Positions 8,505-18,485 are shown, counted from the stretch's first letter. The stretch is DNA of 64,000 nt from Crossiella sp. S99.2 (GCF_023094165.1 NZ_JALMDK010000006.1:707272-771271), one strand, 5' to 3'. Notes: a model not told the origin generated them from the letters alone. Numbers and translations: made by a program.

Positions 8505-9734
8505 ATGCCGCTCAGGTCCCTGTCAGCACACCCTATTCGCGGATTGGTCGTCCTTTTAGGACTCACCGCCGGACTGTCCACTCCGGACGCACTGGCGGAA
8601 CCGTTACGACTGGTGGACTACCGGGGCTACCAGGTGGCGGTCCCCGGCTCGTGGGAAGTCGTCGACCTGGACACCGCGCCGCGGCGGTGCGTCCGGTTCG
8701 ACCAGAACGTGGTTTACCTGGGGAGGCAGGGGGATCAGCCGATCTGTCCGTCCACTGTGGTGGGACGGACCGAGGCACTGCTGATCGAACCCCTGGCGGC
8801 GGCGCCGATCCGGTCGGACACGGTGACCGCGGCAGCGGGTGCGGCCAGGGTGGCGGTGCTGCCGGAATCCGCCGGGCACGAGATCAGCATGCAGGTGCCC
8901 GCGGCGGGAGTGCTGGTCACGGCCTCCTATGGCGATTCGGTGGCCGGGATCCGGGCGGTGCTGGACTCGGCCCGGCTCACCGGGCGGGCGGTGCCGATGG
9001 CGGCCCGGTCGGTGACCGAGGCCAGGCCGCGGGCTGAGACCTGGGTGAACACGCCGGGTGATTTCACCGGGCACGGGTTCGACACCTGCGCCGCGCCGGC
9101 CAACGAGGGCATGGACACCTGGCTGAAGTACTCGCCCTACCGCGCGGTCGGCATCTACATCGGCGGCATCAGCAAGGCGTGCGGCCAGCGGTTCCTGAGC
9201 TGGGACTGGGTGCACCGGCAGAGCAATCGCGGCTGGCGGCTGTTGCCGGTCTACGTCGGGTTGCAGGCCCCGTGCACCGGGTTCCGCAACAAGATCGACC
9301 CGGCGAACGCGGGTCACCAGGGCTGGGCCGACGGCGATGACGCGGCGCACCAGGCAGGCAGGCTGGGCATCGGCGGCGGCAGCACGATCTACAACGACAT
9401 GGAGAGTTTCGACCCTGGCAACGGGGAATGCCGGGACGCGGTGCTGAACTACCTGCGCTCCTGGATCATCCGGGTGCACCAGCGCGGCTACCGCACCGGC
9501 GTCTACAGCAGTGCCGCCACCGGTATCCAGGCCGTGGCCAACGCGCCGGGGTTCCCGTTGCCGGACCACATCTGGATGGCGCACTGGGACGGCGCGGCCA
9601 ACGTGGAGAGCCGGTACGTGCGCGGGGACATGTGGCAGCGGCGGCGGATCAAGCAGTACACCGGCGGCCACCTGGAATCGCACTACGGCTGGGAGATCTA
9701 CGTGGACAGCAACTTCGTGGACCGGACCTGGTGA
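8505..9734 (+). CDS. Secreted DUF1906 (Rv2525c-like glycoside hydrolase-like) protein
   Basis: 409 residues with a signal peptide ending near ALA at about 31. The N-terminal 150 residues form a separate domain of unknown type. The C-terminal part, from GFDTCAAP near 188 to the end, matches the DUF1906/Rv2525c-like domain, a TIM barrel resembling glycoside hydrolases. It shows the expected IYIGG, IYNDMESFDP, GVYSS and WMAHWDG segments. The acidic residues in NDMESFD are the likely active-site candidates. The substrate is unknown; a cell-wall glycan is the usual guess. The gene ends back to back with the ArsR-type regulator on the other strand. Confidence 0.8.
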   Translation: MPLRSLSAHPIRGLVVLLGLTAGLSTPDALAEPLRLVDYRGYQVAVPGSWEVVDLDTAPRRCVRFDQNVVYLGRQGDQPICPSTVVGRTEALLIEPLAAAPIRSDTVTAAAGAARVAVLPESAGHEISMQVPAAGVLVTASYGDSVAGIRAVLDSARLTGRAVPMAARSVTEARPRAETWVNTPGDFTGHGFDTCAAPANEGMDTWLKYSPYRAVGIYIGGISKACGQRFLSWDWVHRQSNRGWRLLPVYVGLQAPCTGFRNKIDPANAGHQGWADGDDAAHQAGRLGIGGGSTIYNDMESFDPGNGECRDAVLNYLRSWIIRVHQRGYRTGVYSSAATGIQAVANAPGFPLPDHIWMAHWDGAANVESRYVRGDMWQRRRIKQYTGGHLESHYGWEIYVDSNFVDRTW

Positions 9735-10712
9735 TCAGGGCCGGAGCAGCCGGGCGCCCAGCGGGGTCTGGCTGTGCAGCACCACCGGGCCGTTGCGGCG
9801 ACTGGTGATCAGGCCCGCGTTGCGCAACACAGTGGTGTGCTGGCTCGCCGAGGCCGGGGAGATCCGGAGTCGACGGGCCAGCTCCCCCGTGGTGCAGCCG
9901 ATGCCGACGGTGGCCAGCACCGCCGCCCTGGTGCCGCCCAGCAACGCGGCCACCGCCTGCTCGGTGGACTCGGCCGGGCCGCCGAACCAGGCCGGGTCCT
10001 TCTCCACCGGGTAGACCAGCACCGGCGGCTGGGTCGGGTCCAGCAGGCTGATCGGGTGCCGCCAGCAGAAGAACGAGGGCACCAGCAGCAGCCCGCGACC
10101 GTCCAGGTGCAGTTCCTGCTCGGTCGGGTAGTCCACCTCCAGCACCGGGTTCTGCCAGCGCATCATCGGCCGCAGCCCGGCCAGCAGGCCCTCCGCGCCG
10201 CCGTCGAGCAGCGACCGGGCCCGCACCGCGCGGTCGGCGTCCAGCTGGGCCTGCAGCGCGACGCTGAAGGGGGCCACCGCCAGCTCGTAGTACGCGGTCA
10301 GCGCGGTGGCCAGCCTGCGCAGCAGGTCAGGGTCGCCGTCGGCCAGTCCGGCCGCCCAGGACGGCAGGTGCTGCCGGCCTGCCAGCAGCTCCAGTTCCGA
10401 GCGCAACCGGCTGGCCGGGGTGTGCAGCAGCGCGTCGATCCCGGCCTGCCAGCCCGACCTGGCATCGGCCGGGGTGAGGAAGTCCGGGAAATAGCCGCGC
10501 TGGGGCACCAGCGGCAGCAGCATGCGCAGTTCCGGGCGGCACTGCGCGGTGGCCAGCCCGCCGCGGACCCGCGCGCGCCACTGGCCGAACACCAGGGCGC
10601 CGTCCCTGGCGCGCAACCGGTGCAGGCTGAGCATCGACTCCCAGAGCGGATCGGGCGCATTGGCCACCCTGGTCCGTCCCAGGTCCTCCGGTGTGAAATG
10701 TATTCGCAGCAT
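9735..10712 (-). CDS. ArsR-family winged-helix regulator
   Basis: 325 residues. The last 85 or so carry a winged helix of the ArsR kind, with GCTTGELARRLRISPASASQ as helix-turn-helix and a following wing (TSRRNGPVVLH). The first 230 residues are a separate, probably ligand-binding region seen in actinobacterial regulators with a C-terminal HTH. The start MLRIHF at 10712 was chosen over a start eight codons upstream because the family often begins this way; the choice is not firm. The gene is divergent from the C39-like peptidase, across an AT-rich spacer. Confidence 0.75.
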   Translation of the reverse strand: MLRIHFTPEDLGRTRVANAPDPLWESMLSLHRLRARDGALVFGQWRARVRGGLATAQCRPELRMLLPLVPQRGYFPDFLTPADARSGWQAGIDALLHTPASRLRSELELLAGRQHLPSWAAGLADGDPDLLRRLATALTAYYELAVAPFSVALQAQLDADRAVRARSLLDGGAEGLLAGLRPMMRWQNPVLEVDYPTEQELHLDGRGLLLVPSFFCWRHPISLLDPTQPPVLVYPVEKDPAWFGGPAESTEQAVAALLGGTRAAVLATVGIGCTTGELARRLRISPASASQHTTVLRNAGLITSRRNGPVVLHSQTPLGARLLRP

Positions 10713-10847
10713 GGGCGGTCTCACTTCCCCGAACACCGCGAAAGCTAACTGGACCTGCGCTTTTCAGATATAGGTGAATAAGAAAGCCAAAACACCCACG
10801 CTCCAGTGAAACTTCCACTACCGCAACTGGCAAGGACGGGAGCGAGC
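10713..10847. promoter_or_regulatory. AT-rich divergent promoter region
   Basis: This 135-bp spacer between the divergent ArsR-type and peptidase genes contains a strikingly AT-rich stretch (about 10760-10795) in otherwise very GC-rich DNA. It most likely holds promoters for both genes and perhaps the regulator's operator. No clear consensus was picked out. Confidence 0.4.
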
Positions 10848-11513
10848 ATGACTCGACGACTCATCACGATGGTGCTGGTCAGCGCCGTCGCCCTGCTGAT
10901 GGGCAGCGCCGGTCTGGCAAGCGCCACCGAGGCCCCGGCGCCGGAGAAGGCCGCCGCCATCGCCGCACACGACCTGGGTGTGCAGGCGCAAAGCCGGGTT
11001 CTCAACCACACCTGGCAACGACAGCAGACCGGATACTGGTGTGGTCCCGGTTCCACCTGGATCGCGCTGAGCACCCGGGTCAGTCCGCCCAGCCAGCAGA
11101 CGCTGGCCAACTACATGGGCACGCACACCGGCGGCACCGACCACATCGGTCTGGTCCGCAACGCGCTCAACCGGTTCGCGAACACCCAGTGGTTCGCGGC
11201 CAAGAACATGTACGACCCGCCCACCCAGGCCCAGCGGGACCTGCTCAAGCGGGATGTGCTGCTCAACCTCGACAACGGCTACCCGATGGTGGCCAACGTG
11301 GTCAGTGGCTGGCGCCCGCCGGGCTACCCGGGCGGCACCATCTACCACTACGTCGCGATCCTCGGTTACGGCGACTACGGCAACACGGTGCTCATCGGCG
11401 ACCCGGCCGGTGAAGGCGCCGGCGGCGGTGGCTGGTCCAACGTGCCGCGTACCTACTGGATCAGCACGCACAACCTGGGCACCTGGATCGGCGGAAAGGG
11501 TTACGCCGCATAA
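10848..11513 (+). CDS. Secreted C39-like cysteine peptidase
   Basis: 221 residues. A signal peptide covers residues 1-26 (cut near ASA-TEA), and a short propeptide-like stretch follows. The papain-like C39 fold shows Cys65 in QQTGYWCGPGS, His167 in TIYHYVAILGYG and Asp185 in VLIGDPAGE, so the catalytic triad is complete. The ATG at 10848 is preceded by GGGAGCGAG; an in-frame ATG 42 bases upstream would place extra residues before the signal peptide. Secreted proteins of this type are common in actinomycetes and their targets are unknown. A strong hairpin follows the gene. Confidence 0.85.
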   Translation: MTRRLITMVLVSAVALLMGSAGLASATEAPAPEKAAAIAAHDLGVQAQSRVLNHTWQRQQTGYWCGPGSTWIALSTRVSPPSQQTLANYMGTHTGGTDHIGLVRNALNRFANTQWFAAKNMYDPPTQAQRDLLKRDVLLNLDNGYPMVANVVSGWRPPGYPGGTIYHYVAILGYGDYGNTVLIGDPAGEGAGGGGWSNVPRTYWISTHNLGTWIGGKGYAA

Positions 11514-11539
11514 TCGTAATACGACTACGGAATAGCGGA

Positions 11540-11584
11540 ATCGGGCGCCTCTCCCCACAAGTCCCCGTGGGAGAGGCGCCCGAT
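11540..11584. terminator. Bidirectional terminator hairpin
   Basis: A roughly 18-bp stem (left arm starts ATCGGGCGCC, right arm ends GGCGCCCGAT) with a single bulge sits between the convergent peptidase and permease genes. There is no long T tract, as is common in high-GC actinobacteria. Confidence 0.75.
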
Positions 11585-11600
11585 CCTCGTGGTGTGCGGG

Positions 11601-12827
11601 TCAGGCCGCCGCCAGGGCTACCGTCGGCGACAGCTTGGCCGCACGTCCGGCGGGGAACCACCCCGCCAGGGTGCCGATGAGCACCGAGGCCCCGACGCCG
11701 CCGGCGATCGCCTCCACCGGAAGCGCCACCGGCCAGTCGTTGCTCATCGCGTAGACGATGCTGACGCCCAATCCCAGCAGGACCCCGAACACCCCGCCGA
11801 GCCCGGACAACAGCACCGCCTCGGTGAGGAACTGCGCCCGCACCTGTCCGCGACCCGCCCCGAGCGAGCGCCGCAGACCGATCTCGGATCGCCGTTCCAG
11901 CACGGAGATCACCATCGTGTTCGCCACCCCGACGCCGCCCACGAGCAGCGCCACCGCGCCTAGCCCGAGGAAGAGCGTGGTGAAGGTGGCCTTGGCCTGG
12001 ATCTGCGCGGCCAGCGCGTCCGAGGGCCTGCTTACCTTGACCTCATCCGGGTTCTTCGGGTTCACCGTGGCGGCCAGCACGTTGCGCACCTGCTCCACAG
12101 TGGACTCCAGCGAGCGCTCGTAGACCGTGGTCGGGTGACCGTCGAAACCGAGCTGGCTCTTGGCGATCTCCCAGCTCACCATGGCCGAGCGGTCCAGCTC
12201 CTCGGCCAGCGGCATCGGTTCCAGGATGCCGATCACGGTGAACCACTTGCCGCCCAAGAAGACCTGCTCGCCCGGCTGGGTCACCGCCAGCCGCTGCGCC
12301 GCCACGCTGCCCAGCACCACGGCCGGGTACTTCGAGGTGGCCGCGTTGAACCAGGCGCCGGATTTGATCTTGCCGCCCAGTGGTTCGAGCAGGTTCTGCT
12401 CGACCGCCTCGACGCTGAGCCCGCCGGTGTTGTTCGGGTTCTCCTTGTCACTGCGCAGCACCTTGGCCTTGAGCGTGGCGACCGAGGCCGCCTGCTGCAC
12501 CGAGCGGATGTTGCGCACCATGGCCGAGGCGTTCTCCGGCAGCTTCGCCGACTCGCCGAACATGGTCTGCCCGGCGCCGACCTTGAGCATGTTGGTGCCC
12601 AGTGCGGCCAGCTTGGCCTGCAACTCGGCCTGGCTGGAGGCGGAGATGCCCAGCACGGACACCATGGCCGCCACCCCGATCGCGATGCCCAGCGCGGACA
12701 GGATCGCCCGCGCCGGGCGGCCGAACACGCCGGTGAGCCCGGCCCGCACCAGGTCCAGCACGCTGATCCGGGCCGAGCGCGGCAGTTTCGGCAACTCGCC
12801 CGGCGCCGTGTATCTCCGTCTGATCAT
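11601..12827 (-). CDS. MacB/FtsX-like ABC transporter permease
   Basis: 408 residues with the MacB layout: one membrane helix near 40-60, a large extracytoplasmic domain (about 65-290), then three helices in the last 120 residues. The ERRSEIGLRRSLGAGRGQVRAQF segment and the C-terminal FPAGRAAKLSPTVALA are typical of FtsX-type permeases. Its start overlaps the end of the ATPase gene by four bases. With the ATPase, adaptor and lipoprotein it forms a MacAB-like export or envelope-stress system. Confidence 0.88.
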   Translation of the reverse strand: MIRRRYTAPGELPKLPRSARISVLDLVRAGLTGVFGRPARAILSALGIAIGVAAMVSVLGISASSQAELQAKLAALGTNMLKVGAGQTMFGESAKLPENASAMVRNIRSVQQAASVATLKAKVLRSDKENPNNTGGLSVEAVEQNLLEPLGGKIKSGAWFNAATSKYPAVVLGSVAAQRLAVTQPGEQVFLGGKWFTVIGILEPMPLAEELDRSAMVSWEIAKSQLGFDGHPTTVYERSLESTVEQVRNVLAATVNPKNPDEVKVSRPSDALAAQIQAKATFTTLFLGLGAVALLVGGVGVANTMVISVLERRSEIGLRRSLGAGRGQVRAQFLTEAVLLSGLGGVFGVLLGLGVSIVYAMSNDWPVALPVEAIAGGVGASVLIGTLAGWFPAGRAAKLSPTVALAAA

Positions 12828-13507
12828 GCCGCCACCAGCCCGCTGTCGTGCCGCACCATGCCGTCGAGCAGTTCCACCCGGCGCGGCAGCGAGCGGGCGA
12901 TCTCCATGTCGTGCGTGATCACCGCGATCGTGGTGCCGTCCTCGTGCAACTCGTGCAGCAGATCCAGCACCCCGCGCCCGGAGGCCGAGTCCAGCGCGCC
13001 GGTCGGCTCGTCGGCCAGCACGATCGCCGGCCGGCCGACCAGCGCCCTGGCGATGGCCACCCGCTGCCGTTCGCCTCCGGAGAGCTCGGAGGGCTTGTGC
13101 CCCACCCGATGCCCGAGGCCGACCCGCTCCAGCGCGTGCACGGCTCGTTTGTGCCGCTCCGCCCTGGGCACCCCGTGATAGAGCAGTCCGGTGGCCACGT
13201 TCTGCGCCGCGGACAGGTACGGGGTCAGGAAGAACTGCTGGAAGACAAACCCGATCCAGTGCGCGCGCACCGCGGACAGCTGCCGGTCGGAGAGCGATTC
13301 GACCTCATGGCCGAGCAACCGCACGATGCCCGAACTCGGGTGGTCGAGGGTGCCCATGAGTTGCAACATGGTCGATTTTCCCGAGCCGGACGGGCCGACA
13401 ACGGCGAGCAATTCCCCGGATTCGATGCGCAGGCTGGCGCCCCGCAAGGCGTGCACGCCACCCGGGTATTCCTTGGACACATCGGTCAGCTCGATCACCG
13501 GGGTCAT
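12824..13507 (-). CDS. ABC transporter ATPase, MacB/LolD type
   Basis: 227 residues, single ATPase domain. Walker A is GPSGSGKST near 38-46, the signature is LSGGERQRVAIARAL near 145, and Walker B is IVLADEPTGALD. The DEPTGALD version of the Walker B region is characteristic of MacB/LolD/FtsE-type ATPases working with FtsX-like permeases. Both ends overlap neighbouring genes by four bases, so the four genes from 15137 to 11601 are translated as one coupled unit. Confidence 0.92.
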   Translation of the reverse strand: MTPVIELTDVSKEYPGGVHALRGASLRIESGELLAVVGPSGSGKSTMLQLMGTLDHPSSGIVRLLGHEVESLSDRQLSAVRAHWIGFVFQQFFLTPYLSAAQNVATGLLYHGVPRAERHKRAVHALERVGLGHRVGHKPSELSGGERQRVAIARALVGRPAIVLADEPTGALDSASGRGVLDLLHELHEDGTTIAVITHDMEIARSLPRRVELLDGMVRHDSGLVAA

Positions 13508-14601
13508 AGTCCGGCCACTTTCACCGAGGCGCCCTCGGTCAGGCCGGACCCGCTCACCTCGACCTTGCCCTTGGCGAACATGCCCAGCTCGACCGCGACC
13601 AGCTTGCCGCTGCCGTCCGGCTGCACGATCTCCACCGCGTACCCGCCCTCAGCGAGCGCGAGCAGCGCGCCGATCGGCACGGTGAGCACGTTCTCCTTGC
13701 GGCGACTGGTGAACTCCACCTGCACCGGCGCGGCGTCCAGCTTGCCCACCGCGTCCGGCTCGTTGAGCTGCACCTCGACCTTGATCACGGTCTTGCCGCC
13801 GCCGCCGCCGTTCTGCTCCTCGGTCTTCTCCGCGACCGAGCCGACCGAGGTGACCTTGCCCTTGGTGGACTTGCCGCCGGGCAGGTTCACCACCACCTCG
13901 GCGCCCTCCTGGGCCAGCGACTGCTTCTCCACCGGCACGTCCACGGTGACCGTGCGGGTGGTGCCGGTGCCCGAGACCACCTTGCCCTGGGCAGGCGCGC
14001 CCAGCAGTGCGTCCACAGTGGACACCCGGAAGGCGCCGGGCTGGACCACCACCGCGGCCGGGTCGACCGCGCCGCTCTGCTCAAGGCCGAGCTTCTTCTG
14101 CCACTTCTTCACCGCGGCCGCGGTCTTGGCGTCGAACTTGTCGTCCACGGTGAACCCGCCGTAGCCCAGCGCCCGGAGGTTCTGCTCCAGGATCCGCACG
14201 TCCGCGCCCTTGTCCATCCCGGACTCCAGCTTGCGCCAGAACGGCTTGTCCCCGAACAACAACGGCACCGGCTTGTCATTGACCTTGTACACCGCGTCGC
14301 CGCGACCGAGGTGGTCACCGGGCTTGGGCAGCCAGGTGACCACCCCGCCACCGGCAGCGGTGACGTCGAACTTCCCGCTGTAGCCGAGTTTGCCGGACAG
14401 CTCCTCGTGCTCCTCCAGCGTGCTCCGCAGCACCTTGCTGGTCTTGGTCTGCGGCTGCTGGTTTCCCTTGTCCGCGTTGGCGTCCCCGCCCTGACCCAGC
14501 ACCAGCACCGCGGTCACGCCGACCGCGACCACGGTGGCCGCGGTCAGGATCACGTACGGCCAGCGGCGCCTGGCTGGGCGCGATGATTCCTGTTCGATCA
14601 T
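13504..14601 (-). CDS. MacA-like adaptor with peptidoglycan-binding domain
   Basis: 365 residues. A membrane anchor lies at about 15-35. A PG-binding-1-like repeat is visible near residues 135-180 (VRILEQNLRALGYGGFTVDDKFDAKTAAAV is its pattern, given here in part), followed by HlyD-like barrel strands. The start at 14601 (MIEQES) was chosen because it overlaps the lipoprotein stop by four bases; a longer frame upstream would overlap that gene fully. It would link the permease to the cell wall. Gram-positive relatives of MacA commonly carry this extra wall-binding domain. Confidence 0.85.
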   Translation of the reverse strand: MIEQESSRPARRRWPYVILTAATVVAVGVTAVLVLGQGGDANADKGNQQPQTKTSKVLRSTLEEHEELSGKLGYSGKFDVTAAGGGVVTWLPKPGDHLGRGDAVYKVNDKPVPLLFGDKPFWRKLESGMDKGADVRILEQNLRALGYGGFTVDDKFDAKTAAAVKKWQKKLGLEQSGAVDPAAVVVQPGAFRVSTVDALLGAPAQGKVVSGTGTTRTVTVDVPVEKQSLAQEGAEVVVNLPGGKSTKGKVTSVGSVAEKTEEQNGGGGGKTVIKVEVQLNEPDAVGKLDAAPVQVEFTSRRKENVLTVPIGALLALAEGGYAVEIVQPDGSGKLVAVELGMFAKGKVEVSGSGLTEGASVKVAGL

Positions 14602-15137
14602 TTCACCGGCTCCGCGGAACCAGCGCCTGCCATGCCCATGCCGCATTCCTTCATGATCTTCTCGGCCTTCTCCTTGTCCCCGCCGAAGTCGATCGTCGCG
14701 CCGTTGCCGCCCTCGGCCTCCTTGACCTCGATGCCCTTGTCCCGCAGGCACTGGTTCATCTTGGCCCTGCGGTCCTTCTCCTTGGGGTCGTTGGGGTCGT
14801 AGTTGCTCTTGGGCAGGTACTTCTTGCAGGCCTCACTGGCCTTGTCCATCTTGTTCTTGTCCAGGCCCTCGGCCGGGATCGCGCGGGCCATGCCGCCCGA
14901 TTCGGGGTCGGGGTCCGGGAAGTCGACGCCGTTCTCCCGCATGCAGGAGGCGAACTTGAGCATCGCGGCCTTGGGGTCCTTGGGCACGTCGTCGCCGGCC
15001 TTCTGCTCGTTGCCCTTGTTGCCGCCGTTGAGGCTGGCCGGGCCGTCGCCCTTGTTCTCGCCACCACCACAGGCAGTCAGGGTGAAAGCGGCCACCAGCG
15101 CGGTGGCACCCAGGCCCAGCCGGGTCAGCGTCTTCAT
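14598..15137 (-). CDS. Lipoprotein of the MacAB-like operon
   Basis: 179 residues with a lipoprotein signal peptide and lipobox LTAC at residues 20-23, followed by a Gly/Asn-rich linker. The mature part is highly charged, rich in Lys, Asp and Glu, with four further Cys residues (in ASCMRENG, EACKKYL, NQCLRDKG and KECGMG), probably two disulfides. The repeated Cys-Met/Leu-Arg pattern (CMRENGVDFPDP, CLRDKGI) suggests two copies of a small helical unit. It is first in the minus-strand operon and divergent from the two-component genes. Its partner or ligand is unknown. Confidence 0.8.
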   Translation of the reverse strand: MKTLTRLGLGATALVAAFTLTACGGGENKGDGPASLNGGNKGNEQKAGDDVPKDPKAAMLKFASCMRENGVDFPDPDPESGGMARAIPAEGLDKNKMDKASEACKKYLPKSNYDPNDPKEKDRRAKMNQCLRDKGIEVKEAEGGNGATIDFGGDKEKAEKIMKECGMGMAGAGSAEPVK

Positions 15138-15202
15138 CGGTTCCTCCTCACCGCGTCGGACCCGTTGGCCCGGCGTTTGGTGCCAGGTCTACGCGGACGG
15201 GT

Positions 15203-15242
15203 GTTTCCGGAGGCTCTCCGCCGGTGGAAACGTTCCGGAAAC
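15203..15242. promoter_or_regulatory. Inverted repeat upstream of the two-component genes
   Basis: A perfect 9-bp inverted repeat, GTTTCCGGA and TCCGGAAAC, with a 22-base spacer, ends 26 bases before the response-regulator ATG in the divergent spacer. Spacing of one half-site every three helical turns would suit an OmpR-type dimer controlling both directions. This is inference from symmetry and place. Confidence 0.45.
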
Positions 15243-15267
15243 CCCGGGTCGGCGCATACTCGGTGCC

Positions 15268-15901
<634 letters not shown>

Positions 15902-15921
<20 letters not shown>

Positions 15922-17077
15922 GCGCACACCGCCCCGGCTGACCGTCCGGGTCAAGCTGACCGCGCTCTACGGCGCGCTGTTCCTGGGCAGCGGCGCGGTG
16001 CTGCTCACCGTGATCTACCTGCTGGTGCGCGATCAGCTCTCGTTCCGGCTCGGCACCGCGGTGGCCCGCACCATCCCGATGGAGGGGTTGCAGGCCTCGA
16101 CCGCGCTGCGCCAGACCCGGCCGGACGGCACGCTGGCCTTCCTCCCCGCCGCCGAGGTGACCAGGGCGGTGGAGGCCACCACTCTGGAGACCCTGCTGCT
16201 GATCTCCATCCTGTCGCTGATCGGGGTGGCCGCGGTGTCGGTGGCCGCTGGCTGGTGGCTCTCCGGCCGGGTGCTGCGGCCGCTGCACACCATCACCGCC
16301 ACCGCGCAACGGCTCTCCTCCTCCAACTTGCACGAGCGGCTGGCGATCAAGGGCCCGCCGGATGAGCTGACCGAACTGGCCGAGACCTTCGACCGGATGC
16401 TGGACCGGCTGGAATCCTCCTTCGACAGCCAGCGCCGGTTCGTGGCCAACGCCTCACACGAGCTGCGCACCCCCCTCGCGGTGCAGCGGGCCGCGGTGCA
16501 GATCGGGCTGGCAGGCAATCCCACGCCGGAGAAGGCGGCCGAGATCCGCGAGCAGCTGCTCACCGCGAACCGGCGGATCGAACGACTCATCGACGGCCTG
16601 CTGGTGCTCGCCCGCAGCGACCGCGGCCTGGCCAAACGCACCAAGGTCGACCTGCACACCGTGGTCGCCGAGGCGGTCGAGCAGTACCGGGCCGAGGCCG
16701 GGCAGCGGGAGATCGAACTCCAGGTGCGGATCACCGAGGCGACCGTCTCCGGCGACCGGGTGCTGCTCACCCAGCTGGTCACCAACCTGGTCTCCAACGC
16801 GATCCGGCACAACACCGAGGGCGGCACGGTGTGGGTGCGCACCGACGTCTTCGGCGGCCTCACCGTGTCCAACACCGGGCCGAAGGTGCCCGCCGGACAG
16901 ATCCCGCAGCTGTTCGAGCCGTTCCGGCGGGGCGAGGGCCGCACCGACAAGGGCGAAGGCGCCGGACTGGGCCTGTCCATCGTGGATTCGATCACCCGCG
17001 CGCACGGCGGCACGGTCAAGGCCGAGCCCCGGCCGGACGGCGGGTTGCGGGTCAAGGTCGAGCTGCCCAGGGGTTGA
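15902..17077 (+). CDS. Sensor histidine kinase (HAMP type)
   Basis: 391 residues. Two membrane helices (about 20-42 and 98-120) flank a short extracytoplasmic loop of about 55 residues. HAMP follows to about 170, then the HisKA box with His186 in NASHELRTPL, and an ATPase domain with NLVSNAIRHN (N box) and GAGLGLSIV (G2). The GTG start lies inside the end of the response-regulator gene, so the two are translationally coupled. The small sensor loop suggests sensing at or in the membrane, as in kinases that watch ABC exporters. Confidence 0.9.
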
Positions 17078-17136
17078 CAGACCCCTCGGCCGTCCCGGAA
17101 GGTTCGCGGCACAACCGCATATCGGCCGTTTGAGCT

Positions 17137-17328
17137 CGGGCGGGAGAGATCCCGGCACGAAGCACGCGCGGGACGCCGAAGGAGCAACCACTCCCCGGAA
17201 ACTCTCAGGCAACGTCACCGTTCGAGCGAGGCGACTCTGGAAAGCAGGTGGGTTCGCCCACCTCACCCACGGTGCAACCCGCGTCCGCGCGGCGAAGCTC
17301 TCAGGTCCCATGACAGAGCGGGGAGGCT
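17137..17328 (+). ncRNA. Tandem glycine riboswitch upstream of gcvT
   Basis: The leader holds the conserved glycine aptamer pieces twice. First copy: GGGAGAGA near 17142, CCGAAGGAGCAA near 17175 and ACTCTCAGGCAA near 17200, then GACTCTGGAAAG near 17232. Second copy: GGCGAAGCTCTCAGGT near 17290 and GACAGAGCGGGGAGG near 17312. It ends about 50 bases before the gcvT GTG. Tandem glycine aptamers normally turn on glycine-cleavage genes when glycine is high. The exact ends are estimates. Confidence 0.92.
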
Positions 17329-17378
17329 CAGCAGCGGTGTCCGCATGCCGGTGGACGCCTCGACCCCAGGAGCCTCCC

Positions 17379-18485
17379 GTGACCGCAGTCGGCGCGTCCC
17401 GCCGCAGCCCCCTGCACGCCCAGCACGTCGCGCTGGGCGCCCAGTTCACCGACTTCGCCGGGTGGTCGATGCCGCTGCGCTACGGCAGTGAGCTGGCCGA
17501 GCACAAGGTGGTGCGCGAGGCGGCCGGGCTCTTCGACCTCAGCCACATGGGCGAGATCGAGATCTCCGGTCCGGAGGCAGGCCGGGTGCTGGACTACGCG
17601 CTGGTCGGCGCGATCGGCTCGCTGGCCGTGGGCCGGGCCCGGTACACCATGCTCTGCCACACCAACGGCGGCGTGCTGGACGACCTGGTCGTCTACCGGC
17701 AGGCCGAGCGCAAGTTCCTGGTGGTGGCCAACGCCTCCAACGCCGCGGTGGTGCGGGCGCTGCTGGGTGAGCGGGCGCACGGGCTGAGCGCCGAGGTGAT
17801 CGACCGGTCCGCCGAGACCGCGCTGATCGCGGTGCAGGGGCCGATCGCCGCCGAGATCGTCACCGCGGTCACCGGCGAGGACCTCACCGGCCTGAAGTAC
17901 TACGCCGGCCGCCCCGCGGTGATCGCCGGGCACCCGATCTACCTGGCCCGCACCGGCTACACCGGCGAGGACGGCTTCGAGGTCTACGTGGCCGCCGAAC
18001 TGGCCGAGGCGGTGTGGCGGCGGATCGCCGAGGCCGGGGAGCCGCTGGGGCTCAAGCCCGCCGGGCTGGCCTGCCGGGACACCCTCCGGCTGGAGGCGGG
18101 CATGGCGCTGTACGGCAACGAGCTGCACGTCGGACTGACCCCCTTCGACGCCGGACTCGGCCGGGTGGTCCGCTTCGACAAGCTCGGCGACTTCGTCGGC
18201 CGGGCCGCGCTGGAAGCCCGTCAGCACACCACCCGGGCCCTGGTCGGACTGGCCGGCAAGAGCCGCCGCAGCCCGCGGGCCGGTCAGCTGGTCAAGCTCG
18301 CCGACGGCACCGTGGTGGGCGAGATCACCAGCGGCGCGCCCTCCCCCACCCTGGGTCACCCGATCGCGATGGCCTACCTCGACCACGCGCACACCGCGGC
18401 GGGCACCGAGGTGCTGGTGGACGTGCGCGGCAACGCCGAACCGGCGGAAGTGGTCGCGCTGCCGTTCTACAAGCGCTCGCGCTGA
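17379..18485 (+). CDS. gcvT: Aminomethyltransferase, glycine cleavage T protein
   Basis: 368 residues, the normal length for GcvT. It begins with the family pattern SPLHAQHVALGAQFTDFAGWSMP, with HMGEIEISG and the folate-site region following, and has the C-terminal glycine-cleavage barrel (GEITSGAPSPTLGHPIAMAY in part). The GTG at 17379 was chosen because AGGAG lies eight bases upstream and the riboswitch ends just before; a longer upstream frame would translate the riboswitch. It transfers the methylene group from lipoyl-GcvH to tetrahydrofolate. gcvH and glyA follow; gcvP and lpd are not in the window. Confidence 0.95.
   Translation: MTAVGASRRSPLHAQHVALGAQFTDFAGWSMPLRYGSELAEHKVVREAAGLFDLSHMGEIEISGPEAGRVLDYALVGAIGSLAVGRARYTMLCHTNGGVLDDLVVYRQAERKFLVVANASNAAVVRALLGERAHGLSAEVIDRSAETALIAVQGPIAAEIVTAVTGEDLTGLKYYAGRPAVIAGHPIYLARTGYTGEDGFEVYVAAELAEAVWRRIAEAGEPLGLKPAGLACRDTLRLEAGMALYGNELHVGLTPFDAGLGRVVRFDKLGDFVGRAALEARQHTTRALVGLAGKSRRSPRAGQLVKLADGTVVGEITSGAPSPTLGHPIAMAYLDHAHTAAGTEVLVDVRGNAEPAEVVALPFYKRSR

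Noticed and set aside
5975..8581. An 868-codon minus-strand frame opposite the fucosidase gene, and a 924-codon frame opposite the peptidase gene
   Set aside because: Shadow frames in high-GC DNA with Pro/Arg/His-rich translation; the plus-strand genes have clear catalytic motifs.
17130..17378. Longer gcvT start that reads through the leader
   Set aside because: This region is the glycine riboswitch, and a good binding site precedes the GTG at 17379.
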